A stretch of DNA of 64,000 bases, taken from contig NC_052614.1 in NCBI RefSeq assembly GCF_016545825.1, positions 63,276,528 to 63,340,527 of the forward strand. The letters run 5' to 3'. A program made the translations under genes and the position numbers. Every line of letters starts with the position of its first letter. Position 1 is the first letter of the stretch. The DNA is from Eucalyptus grandis (taxonomy: Eukaryota; Streptophyta; Magnoliopsida; Myrtales; Myrtaceae). This document shows, piece after piece, positions 49,801 to 60,373 of the stretch. The notes under the pieces were generated by a model. The model saw only the letters and a program-made list of their open reading frames with translations, had not been told where the DNA came from and made no database searches.

Positions 49801-50549
49801 AATCATAGCTTTGCCCGTCCTCACCAAATTACTAGAAAACGTGAGTGTAACTTTTCTAGTAAAGTAATCCTCATTTGAACTTGTGCAATGAAAATGACAT
49901 CTTTTGAGCTTGTTAGACTCTCAACAATCTCATCTTGCTTCTCTTTTGCGTATCAGCAAGAAAATGAAAGCAGCTTCGACTTTGCATTCGTCGATGCTGA
50001 CCGGGCAAACCCTGAAGAACTATCACGAGAGGCTACTAAGGCTGGTGAGGGTTGGGGTGTGATCATGTATGACAGCACTCTCTGGGGAGGCACTGTGGCC
50101 TTGGCTGACCCATCCTCCGCTCACCCAATGAGGCAATTCGCATGGAAGGACACGATCGAGTTCAACAAGATGATAGCGGGCGATCCTCAGGTCGATATAT
50201 CTCAAGTTGCGCTGGGTGATGGGATGACGATCTGCAGGCACATATATTGATGCCTTTTGATCAAATTTATGGCATACATCAAAATAAGCACTCGTTCCTC
50301 AATCTTTTGAGATTGGAGCACAATAGTTTCTAATACAGATTGTGACTCTGTTGTGTTATGACCTTTTTGAATGCTTTCAATAAACTTCAGACGATTGTTC
50401 ACCCACTGAAAGACCGTTCTTGTCAATTTCTTTAATCTACACTACCTAGTCCCTGTGTTAGGATTAATTCTGGTTGGTCGTTCCATTTGACGCATGGATG
50501 ACGACAAGTCTTCAGCATCTGTATCTTCTGCTCTGCTTTCTTTACAGGA
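46885..50549. repeat. Duplicated block, copy 2 (3.67 kb)
   Basis: Direct-repeat partner of 24495-28149, with the same (GA)n microsatellite (47110-47140) and CCoAOMT-like exons. The right edge, at TTTACAGGA, is exactly where a Copia LTR begins. Confidence 0.93.
48946..50250 (+). pseudogene. Caffeoyl-CoA O-methyltransferase-like gene, copy D
   Basis: Exon equivalents of copy A, with many small indels: exon 1 reads MEPTAKLV then stop because bases of GTCTCTGAGG are lost; exon 1 also lost bases at GCAAGTG; exon 2 lost two bases (GCGTTACC for GCGTGTACC); exons 3 and 4 have several more. Exon 5 (49957-50250) stays open to a TGA at 50248. It shares the missing G of copy A, but an extra C at 50010-50013 puts the reading back in frame after it, so residues between read [17 protein letters not shown] in place of [16 protein letters not shown]. 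The terminal residues YDSTLWGG and GDGMTIC are in frame. Confidence 0.9.
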
Positions 50550-50973
50550 TGAAGGCTTTATTTGATTTGGGCTTAAGGCCCATCCGCCAAGTTGGGCAGA
50601 AAGCCCGGCCCCGCGAATAAGGCCCGTGGAAGAGGAGTATAAAAAGGGAGGAGAGAGAGAGAAGACGTTGGTTGAAATCAGAATTCACGTGGAAGTCTCT
50701 CTCCCGCGCGTATTCTCTCTCAAAAGACAAAAAAGATAAGACAGTAAAGCATGCGGCTTGTTCTTCCTCCCTTCAAGGCTTCATCGGATCGGTGCTCGGT
50801 TCTCTTCCTCCATCAACGTCGGTGTTTAATGCTGTGGCTAAAAGGTACGCTCGAAACCGTGGTGTGCTTTAGGATCGGTGATGCGTGTTCGTTTTCCGAG
50901 CCGTCTTCCGCATTGATTTAGGGGTTCGATTTAGTGTCGAATCCGTTATTTAGAGATCGAGTCATTCCCAACA
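50550..50973 (+). repeat. 5' LTR of the truncated Copia element
   Basis: Begins TGAAGGCTTTATTTG and ends TTCCCAACA, with a TATA box GTATAAAAAG at 50637-50646. No partner LTR exists in the window; the left boundary is confirmed by the break in the duplicated block, whose other copy continues uninterrupted (TTTACAGGA then TAAAGTG). Confidence 0.78.
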
Positions 50974-50986
50974 TTGGTATCGAGCC
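50974..50986 (+). other. Primer binding site, tRNA-Met type, one base short
   Basis: TTGGTATCGAGCC directly after the LTR matches TGGTATCAGAGCC except for one missing A. Confidence 0.75.
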
Positions 50987-51129
50987 CGCTTTCACGTTTT
51001 CCCGATCAATTTCATGTTCTTTGATTGAGTTTTCGAAGAAACTTTCGGCCGTCACAGGAACGGCGAAAATCACGACACCGAGACTTCTTGACCCATTTTT
51101 CATGAGTTTACGAATGTCAAAAACAAATT

Positions 51130-51560
51130 CTGAAAAGCAACTGGGAGAAAGGCGAGCGTCGAGGCAGTGGAGATGTCTCGGCCGCGGCGGGAGACGCCGC
51201 ACGCGCCACACGCGGCTTAGGAGCGGCTGCGCGTGGGCGCGGCGTGCCAGCGCTCGATCGCCGGTACGTGCGGTACATGCGCCGGTGGCAGGCTCAGCCC
51301 AGCGTGCGCGCCGCCGGCGGCGAACCGGCACGCCGATCCACGGACCGTCGGGTGCGGCGTCGGATGGCGTCACCCAGCGTCGATAACAGCATTGAAGTAG
51401 CGTCATCGATGGCGTCAGCGATGGCGTCGGTTGGCGGCGACCCGACCCGCGCGAGACCCGACACGCGCGCGGCACGTGCCGGATGACGTCTGGTGACGTC
51501 ATCTGCGCCGCAGCCGCGACGCGTCTGCCGTCGATTCGCGCGAGCGGACCCCGGTCAACC
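51130..51560. other. GC-rich segment in the Copia leader
   Basis: Very CpG-rich, with repeated GATGGCGTC and CGGCGCG-type phrases. Open frames on both strands (for example 50918-51859 minus) are Arg-rich and compositional. The origin of this insert-like segment is not recognised. Confidence 0.5.
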
Positions 51561-51608
51561 GGTCGGGCCGGTATGTCGGCTTTCGGCAAAGTCGCGATCC
51601 GGTCGACC

Positions 51609-51730
51609 GTTGACCGTTGACCTCCGTTGACCGCCGACGACCGTTTGACCGTTGACGACCGTTGACCGTTGACCTCCGTTGACCGACGACCGTTAGCTTT
51701 GACCGTTGACTTTGACCGTTGACTTTGACC
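51609..51730. promoter_or_regulatory. Array of thirteen TTGAC (W-box core) motifs
   Basis: Degenerate repeats of GACCGTT, spaced mostly 7 to 12 bp, give TTGACC, TTGACT or TTGACG thirteen times on one strand. TTGAC(C/T) is the binding core of WRKY factors, which govern wounding and pathogen responses. Function here is inference; the array lies downstream of the LTR promoter, in the element leader. Confidence 0.7.
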
Positions 51731-51833
51731 GTTGGCCAGAAAAAAAAAAAAAAAAAGAAGAGAGGAAAAAGAATGTGTTTCTTTTTCATTAAGTCTATAT
51801 GGATTATAATGTGATCCCTTATTTGTTCTGCAT

Positions 51834-52639
51834 TTGTTGCGGGAAGCAATGCCTCCCACGAGGTTCGCACACCTATTGCGCGATTCTGGAGTGAGACAAA
51901 AGGATAGGGCTTTGTCTAAGTTGATAGTAAATTTGTCATCGATGGGAGAGAGAGGTGACTTAATTGATCATGTCCTTGAAGTCATGGAAAATTCAACAAG
52001 TCGTATGGAATGGTCGTCCTATGTCATGATCAGATGGTGCGATTTTCATAAACACTCTTCCACTGAATGGCAAGATGTATTTTGAATCGCATATGGGATG
52101 TCAATAATTTCACTTCCTATAAGAAAATTGTGATGGATTTTGTAAATGAATATTATTGTATTGTTTCGAGAGGGAAAAGATCAGAAATTGAACAAAAAGA
52201 GGATCTTTCCGATTCGTGTCTTGCGACTTAGTGTTAGTTGTATTTCTTTGATATATGTTAAGTGTGATTTTGGACATATTATGTAATGATTACTACCTAA
52301 TTGTGTTAATTGAAAGCATTATTGTTTTTTTGGATGTTCTATTATATATTACTTTTCTGTTATTCTTGGAAGTTCTTTGTGGGTAATTAGGCGTGGGTAG
52401 TTTTTAGAAGTTTATATAGCTTCATAGAATTGACTTTGCATAAGACAATTATATTGATGATAGTTTTAAGTTAGGATTTTGGAGGATGATTGGAAACATA
52501 GTGACCTTTTGATTACGAAACCTTACTTGAAATTATTTATTAATATGATGGGTCTATGTAAATGAGGGATGCATAAATGATAGGCATTAATAATTCGTGC
52601 ATATTTATGCGATTTGTTGGATCAATGGCTTGACCACAA
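51834..52639 (+). other. Leader segment of the Copia element with a short open frame
   Basis: An 83-codon open frame at 51834-52085 (MLREAMPPTRFAHLLRDSG) has no match I recognise. The rest to 52639 is AT-rich and non-coding. Confidence 0.4.
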
Positions 52640-53480
52640 AAGAGCATAGTTGCAGAAGCTGAACAAGGTGAAAAGCTCAATGGAGACAACTATGAAATTT
52701 GGCAAATGAAAATCCGTATGTGCTGGAAGAAGCGAAGAAGCACTTGAGGCTCTTGTCATGACCATGGTAGAACACTGAAGAGGAACTCTTTTATACGCAT
52801 GACAAAAAGAAACAAAAGCTTTTCTGCGTGGAAAGAATGAACTCTCTAGCTCGCATCACGTTGCGTGACATGGAAAACGTCATGCGCGAGTTTCGGCGTT
52901 TTGACAATGCTAAGGAATTGTGGGAGGCATTGGCGGCTAGATATGGTCATGCGCCGGTGACTGGGCGAGGGCGGTCCTTTCTCCAGGTTTGACTCTTATA
53001 AAGCCTCATGGTCGGACCATGAAGCAACATCTTAGAAAAGATGTCAAACATGATAGCTAGCCAAAAGATCTTGGCCATGTCCTCACGAGATGGCAGCAAG
53101 TGCAAGCGGTGATTCGTTCCTTGCCCTCGGTTGGGAGCATATGAAGGTGCGACTCATAATGAAAACATCAAAACCTTTGAGGATGCGATGCGTCATCTTA
53201 ATTTGGAAAGGTTCCTTTGTTGGCGGCTCAAAGCCAGATGTTGAACTCTATTATCTTGGTTCAGCTCAAATGGGCTTGAGCTCCAAGCGCAAGCGCCCTA
53301 GCCTTTAGTTTGTAAAGGAAAGGCAAGGAAGAAGCGGGTCCTTCGGGAGAAACCCAAATTCAACCAACATGGAAGGAGAGCGTCACCATGAAAAGAAAGC
53401 TTGCAAAGGGTGAAATGCTACAAGCTGGCGGCAGAAGGGTCCTCGCATTGTCGTGAGCCAAAGAAAATATCACCTTGTAC
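52640..53480 (+). pseudogene. Copia gag remnant
   Basis: Gag phrases run in order through several frames: KLNGDNYEIWQMKI (about 52672-52715), a middle part at 52830-52950 with LRDMENVMREFRRF and LWEALAARY, IRSLP and SWEHMK (about 53110-53150), and a ruined zinc knuckle (CYKLAAEGSSHCREPKK, about 53418-53465) where two metal ligands are lost. Confidence 0.72.
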
Positions 53481-53939
53481 TTTTCGAAACACTTATGTGT
53501 CGGGATTACGTATTTCATGAGTCTAATCCTTTGTGGGTGTGGATTTAGGAGCGACGGACCATGCCTTGAGATAGAGGATCGCCCGTGGAATTAAACGAGT
53601 ACCAAATGGAACTAAGTGGATACAATGACGGAAGCAACCTCAGGAAGTGAAAGGGGTGCTGCTGCCAACTGAATATGCGTAGTGGACACCTTGTTTCTTC
53701 ATGATGTATTGTATCTCCAGATTCGTCGAATTTTAATTAATAGTATTAATGTTGGTTAAATTAGGTTTTTAATATAGAACCGTATTAGAGTGTGAATTTG
53801 TTTGGAGACAAATTACCTACGTTTGTAGCTATTTTACGGATGGTTTTTATTGTATTAGATATTGATTATGTTAATGCTAATGTTTATTCCCTTATCATCT
53901 TCTAATACCTATGATAATGATGTGAATGTGTGTATGCTA

Positions 53940-55256
53940 GACTTGGTCACATTGGCCAACAATATGAATAGACCTAGCCAAAAGGGCTTGTTGGGTAACA
54001 TTGAAAAAGTCGATTTACCCATATGTAAGCATTGCCTAGAAGGAAAAACAACACGGAAACCATTTGGGAAAGGGAAAAGAGCTGAATTTCCTTTGCATTT
54101 AATCCATTCGATGTCGTGTGGTCCAATGAATGTGAGAGGAAGGCATGGGGCTGTTTATTTCATCACCTTTATTGATGATTATACTGATTGGATATGTCTA
54201 TTTGATTTCTCATAAGTCGAAGCAATAAGTTGTTTCAAAAGGTTTATGAACCTGGTAGAAAATCAATTAGACAAGAAAATAAAAACATTGAGATCCGATC
54301 GAGGTCGAGAATATTTATCGATGAGTTCAGAAAATTATGTGATGAAAAAGGAATAGAAAGACAGTTGTCTATTCCGTATACTCTCAACAAAATGGTGTTG
54401 CAGAGAAACAGCTCTTACGGAAATGGTTAGTCTATGATGGCGCATGCTAACTTACCTATCACCTTTTGGAGTGATGCATTGTTAATCTGCTGCCTATATA
54501 CTTAACCGGGTGCCTTCCAAATCGTTACTTCCACTCCATATGAGTTATGGACAGGTAGAAACCGGACTTAAGTTTTCTTAAGCCATGAGGTTGTGCTGCC
54601 TACACACATGAGTCCTCTCACAAATTTGGGAAATTAGGTCCCGTGAGGAAGAAAAGAGTATTTTCATAAGATACTCGAACACTCAAAAGGGTATGTGTTC
54701 ATAGGTGAGCGAAAGTGGAAGTATAACTGAGTTTGAATCACGAGATGTCACATTCTTAGAGGATGAATTTCCTAAGAAGGGAGAAATAGGGAAGATTGTT
54801 CTCTATTTGAAACCTTGGATCGGGATAATGACCTTAGTGGACTTCGTCCAAGTGGGAGTAATATGAGAAGTGATGAATTGAATTCAACTCATTCTCAATT
54901 GCAACCACTTGATGAGGCGACATCATTACCTAATCCAAGTGGGAGCATAATGGAAATGATGTGCAAAGTGTACAATCTCCCATTAGGCGAACAGTCGCCA
55001 AAGTATTCCCCGTCGACGTTTTGGCATTGAAGGGAAACTTTTATGGTTGCTCCACAAGATGAGGATGAGCCAAGAAATATTAATGAGGCTCGAATTGCCC
55101 TAGTAAGGAAAAATGGATCAATGGAAGAGGAAATTGAGTCAATGAAATCAAAACCAAGTCCGGAACCGGTTGATCTCGCCAAAAGGACGCAGAGCTATTG
55201 GGAACAAATGGGTTCTCAAAATAAAGCGAAAGGCTGATGGCTCGATTGAAAGGCAC
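53940..55256 (+). pseudogene. Copia pol remnant (integrase and start of reverse transcriptase)
   Basis: GAG-pre-integrase: CKHCLEGKTTRKPFGKG (about 54023-54075). Integrase core: FITFIDDYTDW (about 54158-54190), then ERQLSIPYTLNKMVLQRN (about 54355-54405), equivalent to YTPQQNGVAERKN with the conserved motif altered. Later phrases FESRDVTFLEDEF and IEEEIESM-like precede the reverse transcriptase entry (QSYWEQMGSQNKAKG, in another frame NKWVLKIKRKADGSIER at about 55198-55250). Homology stops there. Confidence 0.75.
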
Positions 55257-55667
55257 CAGTTTCACTGTTCAAATTGTTGCACGATGAAGGGAACAGCATG
55301 TGAGCATTTGAGATCCTGATCAGTTGAGTCCCGGTAGAGAGAGGGATTTTGCGGCGTCTTTTCTTGGTTTCCCATTTCAGATGGGGACCCTTTGATTTCA
55401 TACGTTTAACTAAAACGTGGAGGCATTAGAGACGATGAAAAAGGGCCCTCCACTCATTATTATCTTGTCTATTATTTTCCTTATATTTTGCACATTTTTC
55501 CTTATCTCCGCAGGCAACATTTTGCACGAAAACTAGGGGGGATGAACATTGAAACATTGTTAGGTGAGCTCGTGATAAGAGATGGATAGGTGGATTTTTA
55601 TTAGATGCATTGGATGACTGTTATACTCCCTCTTGCACATAAATTAAACTTTGATATAAGATTTAGA
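55257..55667. other. Flank of truncated Copia element, nothing recognised
   Basis: No coding homology and no 3' LTR. Confidence 0.5.
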
Positions 55668-55918
55668 AAGTGAGCACTATTTTTTTTTTTACTCGAGAAA
55701 CCGTCGGAGATCGCCCTTCAGGAATCACACGACCCTCCAAGTCCCGGTGGCACCATTGAGCCTTGCCGCAAGCCACTATTTAGACGAGCCCATGATCCCA
55801 ACACCAGGACTCCCACCCGGACACTTTAGCAACAAGAGAGTTCGAACCTCGACCTCTCAAGCGATGAGGAGAGAACTCACACCAACTCGTCACCCGTGGT
55901 TGGGTAAGTGAGCACCAT
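55668..55918. repeat. 13-bp target site duplication of SINE 1
   Basis: AAGTGAGCACTAT at 55668-55680 and AAGTGAGCACCAT at 55906-55918, one mismatch, flank the SINE. Confidence 0.9.
55681..55905 (-). mobile_element. tRNA-derived SINE 1, about 225 bp
   Basis: Read on the minus strand: a tRNA-like head with an A-box-like GACGAGTTGGTGTGAG and a B box GAGGTTCGAACTCT about 30 bp on, an unrelated body, and a 3' A-run (GAGTAAAAAAAAAA). Flanked by a 13-bp target duplication, the hallmark of LINE-mediated retroposition. Confidence 0.9.
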
Positions 55919-58900
55919 TTTAATATAAAAAGACTTTAAATCTCCATCTCATGCATAACCAACCTGTTTTGGATTTATGGATTGGTTATTAGTTGCAAAA
56001 CCAACGGGTTCGGTTCTTGATTCGAATCTTCCGTAACCAATGTTCATGGGGTTGGTTCCTAATTTGATGTATGAAACCAATCACTCATACTAACATTAAA
56101 GCTTGTGATCAAGAACTGAGTCAACTTGGTTTCGATTGCCTCTGCTAAAACTGAAGCACATAAGTTGAAAATATATATTAATCAAATTTTTCGTGGGATC
56201 ACTAATAAGTATTTAAAAAGCTTAAATCTGTTATTTAATATCTCAAGCATGGTATTCACACTAAATCTCACTAACAACCTTGTAAGTCTCCGACACCCTT
56301 TTGTTTTCTGTGCGCACGGCATCTTCCTTTCCCTTCTCCCAAGGACAACCTGCAATCACTTAAATTCAAATATGATGTCACCGCGCATGTCAGACACGAC
56401 AGCGATTTCACCGGATCCTGCGCCGGAATGAATAAAGAACCGAGAGAGAGAGAGAGAGAAACGGAGTAGATCGGATCGGGAGGCTACAGGATTTGCGACC
56501 GTCGATTGCGATTTTGGTGGCAAAAGCCAGTGTGAACGGTCGAAATGGTGGACATTTCGCCATGTTGGGATTAGTTACGACAAAATCTTCTTTTGACTCG
56601 AACGGCGCCGACATCGGTGGTGCGTATTTTACCTGGCTTTCAGTCCCGATTCTGCTGAGTAAGAGGTGGACTAGACCCAGGTTCTTGACACCTCATTCCT
56701 CCTCATCCTTCCGTTTTTCTGTGGTTTCCGTGATCATGTCAAACTTCTTCATCCTTGCACTACGACTAGCCTAAGCAAATTTCTGTCTATTTTCGTTATC
56801 AGTCTTTTCGTGTTTCTTGACTTCAATATTTTAAAAAGTTAAGCCGCGGTATCTCTATCGTGTTCGGAAAGTAACTTTGAATTTCTCATATAAAATCAAT
56901 ATGTGAAGTGATAATTTTAGTTGAGCCATGGTATCAGTGAGAGTTGAATGGTTGACTAAATTGGATGAAAACATCAAGGTTTCGCTCTTTAATAGAGTGC
57001 CCATTGAGTTGCTTGGACTGCCCATTGAGTTGCTTGGTATATTCTTTCTTTTTATCTTTTGTCATTTAGTTTATGACTCCTACCCAAATTCTTTTTTAAA
57101 AAAACATAAAGTATAAGAAAGAGGACTCAAAGTTTCGCAATGTACATCATTTTTAATAATTATACGGTTCATTGAAACTTTTGGCCCTGAATACTTTGCA
57201 CGGATATGCGGGTCTAGACATTTACGTCTATCAGAAAAAGCTTACATGCTGTCTAATTTACTTAGAGGATAATTCATATAATTATACCACGACATACATG
57301 AAAATAATACATATCTTACTTGACAGCTCTTAGAAAAACATAAATGAATAAGTTTGAAACGAATCTAATGTTTCACTGAATAACTGTACAAAAGTATTTC
57401 AAGCATGGTATGTCGGTTATATCCTCTAAATCATCTGACATGTTGCTAGTTTTCTCATCATCTAGAATAGGGGCAAGAAGTAAGAAGTACCGAGTCATCT
57501 CACATTAGGAACTCATGTCACAATGATAACTAAAACATGAGCTTTTCCATCAGCAATTTATGTCATGCTTATATAACGTTGGTTTACTATAAGAAATCAA
57601 TAGCACGTCATTTGTCCTTCATTACGTATCAGATTATCCTCTTACGAACCCTCTTTCTTGCTGGGTTTTCTGCTACTATAGCTAGAATCACTCTTTTCAC
57701 CGCATAAGATACAGAGACGATCTTGCAGGCCGACGTGGTCCTGCAATGATAATGCCATCGCAACCTATGGGAGCCACACAAAAGGTGGTCGGCACTGTTT
57801 CTCTCTGCCCCACTCACCACACGTGCGTGAAACTGCACCCGATTCTTATTCGCCCGGTTATGGCACAATCTAGCTTGTCTCTGCCAATCGAAGGGCACCG
57901 TCCTAACTGACATCGCCAGTGACGTCAAAATTAGAAAATAATTAGTAATATCATAATAATATATTCATTGAATACATGTTTTTGAAATCAAAAGCCTCGA
58001 TACAATTAATAGTTGCACTTGTTTGTTTCTCGACCCCATGTGAATCTTGTCAGCTTAGAAATAGAAATCCTAGAAATTGTTCATTTTATAATGATGGGGG
58101 TGCAACTTGTGTGTAGGTGTTGTAGGATTCTGTCGTGCCCTGTGGTGCGCTTACTCGTAAAATGAGAACATTAATCATTTAATCATATAATAATCTTGTG
58201 TTCACAAGCACGTTTGACAATTCCCTATTCATAGATATGCAAAGTATTGAATGATTTTGTCATTTTCTCATCTCAAGAGTTAGCTTAAAGAATGAGATTT
58301 TTCCTCATATTTATAAATTGATTGCCAACTTCTGCAATCGAAATTCAAATAATCTCCTTCTCACATATCAGGCGTTGACTGGAAGCCGCGATAATCCGTA
58401 ACTCAACCTGGGCTCTAATAATGATATCAGGTGATTTCGAGCCTTACTCGTCCCAAAAGTTAACTTAAGGAGTGGAGTTTTTCCTCACATTTATAAACCA
58501 ACTACTAGCTTTTCACACAATCAATGTGGAAGAACCCCAATTAAAGGGTGTAAAAATTAGATTTCTACAAGTTCAATTACTAGTGAAGAAATTTCATTGC
58601 CCAAGTACCATAAAAACTAAGCGAAGAGTTAGCGATGTGAATGGGACTTGCCCATTTATGCGTTGACATGAATTTGATTCAAACCCTTAATATGATGCAT
58701 GGATCCGTCTTATGGTGAATAATCAGCATTGGTTCGCTATTGATTGAAGCTACTGAACTTTCGACTTGAACCGGAATAATAAAGAATTTTTTTCAAATCC
58801 ACAATTATTGGAAAATGAACCTACGTGAACACTTTTTGGATTGGCATAATATGTGACATTTTCACGCATAAAAAATCGGTTGAGTTCAAGCATAAAGCGA

Positions 58901-59180
58901 AGTTAACATTTATCTAAAAGAAGGACTCGCACAATGCAAAATTGGACTAAACGTTGGATTAAAGAGTGATATGGCTAGTACAAAGCACAAGAGTCCAGAA
59001 TAGCACCTCACTTTCTTATTCAATGTGCTGTTTCATATGCCCCGTCCGACTAATTCAATCAGTAGTTGGAAAGCCCAAGTGGGGCCCTATCAAAATCACG
59101 ATCGACCTAAGAAATTTACTAAAAGAAAAATCCAAATAGCGAGTGACGTGCTCGCTGACGACGACAATAATCTCAAAACC
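55919..59180. other. Intergenic, no gene recognised
   Basis: Short open frames at 56126-56431, 56408-56774 and 57629-57928 show no family match. A diverged direct repeat of about 95 bp lies at 58250-58345 and 58434-58530 (shared AGTTARCTTAA, TTTTTCCTCA and ATTTATAAA). Confidence 0.5.
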
Positions 59181-59181
59181 C

Positions 59182-59189
59182 CTATAAAT
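59182..59189 (+). promoter_or_regulatory. TATA box of the repeat-protein gene
   Basis: CTATAAATT in a C-rich context, about 80 bp before the ATG, with a CT-rich probable leader (CTCTCTCTCACAC) between them. Confidence 0.8.
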
Positions 59190-59265
59190 TGAGACGCTCC
59201 CTTCACTCCAGTCCCAGACCATCGGCTCTCTCTCACACATCCTCTTCTCTGAAACTAGTGACACA

Positions 59266-60354
59266 ATGTCTTCCAGGTACTTGCTAGTTTTGCTCCTGGG
59301 AGCGGTGCTTTTTGCCGCTGCCGTCCTCTCCGACGGCCACCACCCTTTCAAAAAAGAGCATAAACCACACCACAAACACCACCACAAGCATCACCCTGGT
59401 GGTCGCCGTCTCTTGGAGACCGTCGAAGCTGAGGACTCGCACAAGCCATTCCCTAAACACAAGCCCCCACACCACGGCCACCCTCACGAGCACATTCTTG
59501 TCGAGGAGGTTGAAAAGGAAGACTTCCACAAAAAGCCAATCCCCAGCAAGAAACCGCCCCACCACCCCGGCCACTTGCTTGCCGAGGAAGTGGAAGCTGA
59601 TGAGAAAAAGAAGCCATTCCCCGAGCACAAACCCCCAAAGAAAGGCGACAAGCCACCACCGAAGCACAAGCCGCCCCATGAGGGACACATTCTTGTAGAG
59701 GAGGTGGAAGAGGACTCAAAGAAGCCATTCCCTGAGCACAAGCCACCCAAGAAAGGTGAGGAGCCCAAGAAGGGAAAGGGAGAGAAGCCACCACCAAAGC
59801 ACAAGCCACCACACGAGGGACACATTCTCATAGAGGAGGTGGAAGAGGACTCTAAGAAGCCATTCCCTGAGCACAAGCCGCCAAAGAAAGGCGAGGAGCC
59901 AAAGAAGGGAAAGGGAGAGAAGCCGCCACCAAAGCACAAGCCACCACACGAGGGACACATTCTCATAGAGGAGGGCGAAGAGGACTCTAAGAAGCCATTC
60001 CCTGAGCACAAGCCGCCAAAGAAAGGCGAGGAGCCAAAGAAGGGAAAGGGAGAGAAGCCACCCCCAAAGCACAAGCCACCCCACGAGGGACACATTCTCG
60101 TAGAGGAGGTGGAAGAGGACTCAAAGAAGCCGTTTCCTGAGCACAAGCCGCCCAAGAAAGGTGAGGAGCCGAAAAAGGGCAAGGGAGAAAAGCCACCACA
60201 CGAGGGACACGTTCTAGTAGAGGAGGTGGAAGAGGACTCAAAGAAGCCTTTCCCCGAACACAAGCTGCCGAAGAAAGGCGAGGAGCCGAAGAAGGGCAAG
60301 GGTGAGAAGCCGCCGCACCACAAGCCACCACACAAGCCTCCCACTGAGAACTGA
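59266..60354 (+). CDS. Secreted Lys/His/Pro-rich tandem-repeat protein
   Basis: Intronless, 362 residues, opened by the first ATG after a TATA box and leader. Residues 1-21 form a signal peptide (YLLVLLLGAVLFAAAVLS), followed by a His-rich stretch of about 20 residues (HKPHHKHHHKHHPGG) that could bind metal ions. From about residue 78 there are seven units beginning GHILVEEVEE or similar. Three are a full 45 residues with DSKKPFPEHKPPKKG and KPPPKHKPPHE; the others are shorter or diverged. The units alternate acidic and Lys/Pro-rich halves. The composition recalls proline-rich wall proteins and ENOD2/early-nodulin-75-like proteins (PPHE units), so a wall or apoplast role is likely but unproven. 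It has no cysteines or Tyr cross-link motifs beyond the leader. Repeats are in multiples of 3 bp, so antisense open frames of up to 286 codons arise as artefacts. Confidence 0.92.
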   Translation: MSSRYLLVLLLGAVLFAAAVLSDGHHPFKKEHKPHHKHHHKHHPGGRRLLETVEAEDSHKPFPKHKPPHHGHPHEHILVEEVEKEDFHKKPIPSKKPPHHPGHLLAEEVEADEKKKPFPEHKPPKKGDKPPPKHKPPHEGHILVEEVEEDSKKPFPEHKPPKKGEEPKKGKGEKPPPKHKPPHEGHILIEEVEEDSKKPFPEHKPPKKGEEPKKGKGEKPPPKHKPPHEGHILIEEGEEDSKKPFPEHKPPKKGEEPKKGKGEKPPPKHKPPHEGHILVEEVEEDSKKPFPEHKPPKKGEEPKKGKGEKPPHEGHVLVEEVEEDSKKPFPEHKLPKKGEEPKKGKGEKPPHHKPPHKPPTEN

Positions 60355-60367
60355 GTATGCGTTCTTC

Positions 60368-60373
60368 AATAAA
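60368..60373 (+). terminator. Polyadenylation signal of the repeat-protein gene
   Basis: AATAAA 13 bp after the TGA stop. Confidence 0.7.

Larger units (their letters stand above)
50550..55256 (+). mobile_element. Ty1/Copia element with 5' LTR, truncated in reverse transcriptase
   Basis: LTR 50550-50973, a tRNA-Met-like primer site, a long unusual leader (50990-52640), then gag and pol homology up to the start of reverse transcriptase at about 55250. No 3' LTR, palm domain or RNase H follows. Gag phrases (NGDNYEIWQMKI, SWEHMK, NENIKTFEDAMRHLNLE) resemble the Hopscotch/Retrofit-type Copia family; this is from memory. Coding parts carry many frameshifts. Confidence 0.82.

Noticed and set aside
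50918..51859. A 313-codon minus-strand open frame and plus-strand frames at 50934-51486
   Set aside because: Driven by the CpG-rich and GACCGTT-repeat composition of the Copia leader; Arg-rich with no domain.
59484..60344. A 286-codon open frame antisense to the repeat-protein gene, and further long antisense frames there
   Set aside because: The 135-bp period is a multiple of three and the gene has a biased codon pattern, so stops are absent on the other strand by chance of composition.
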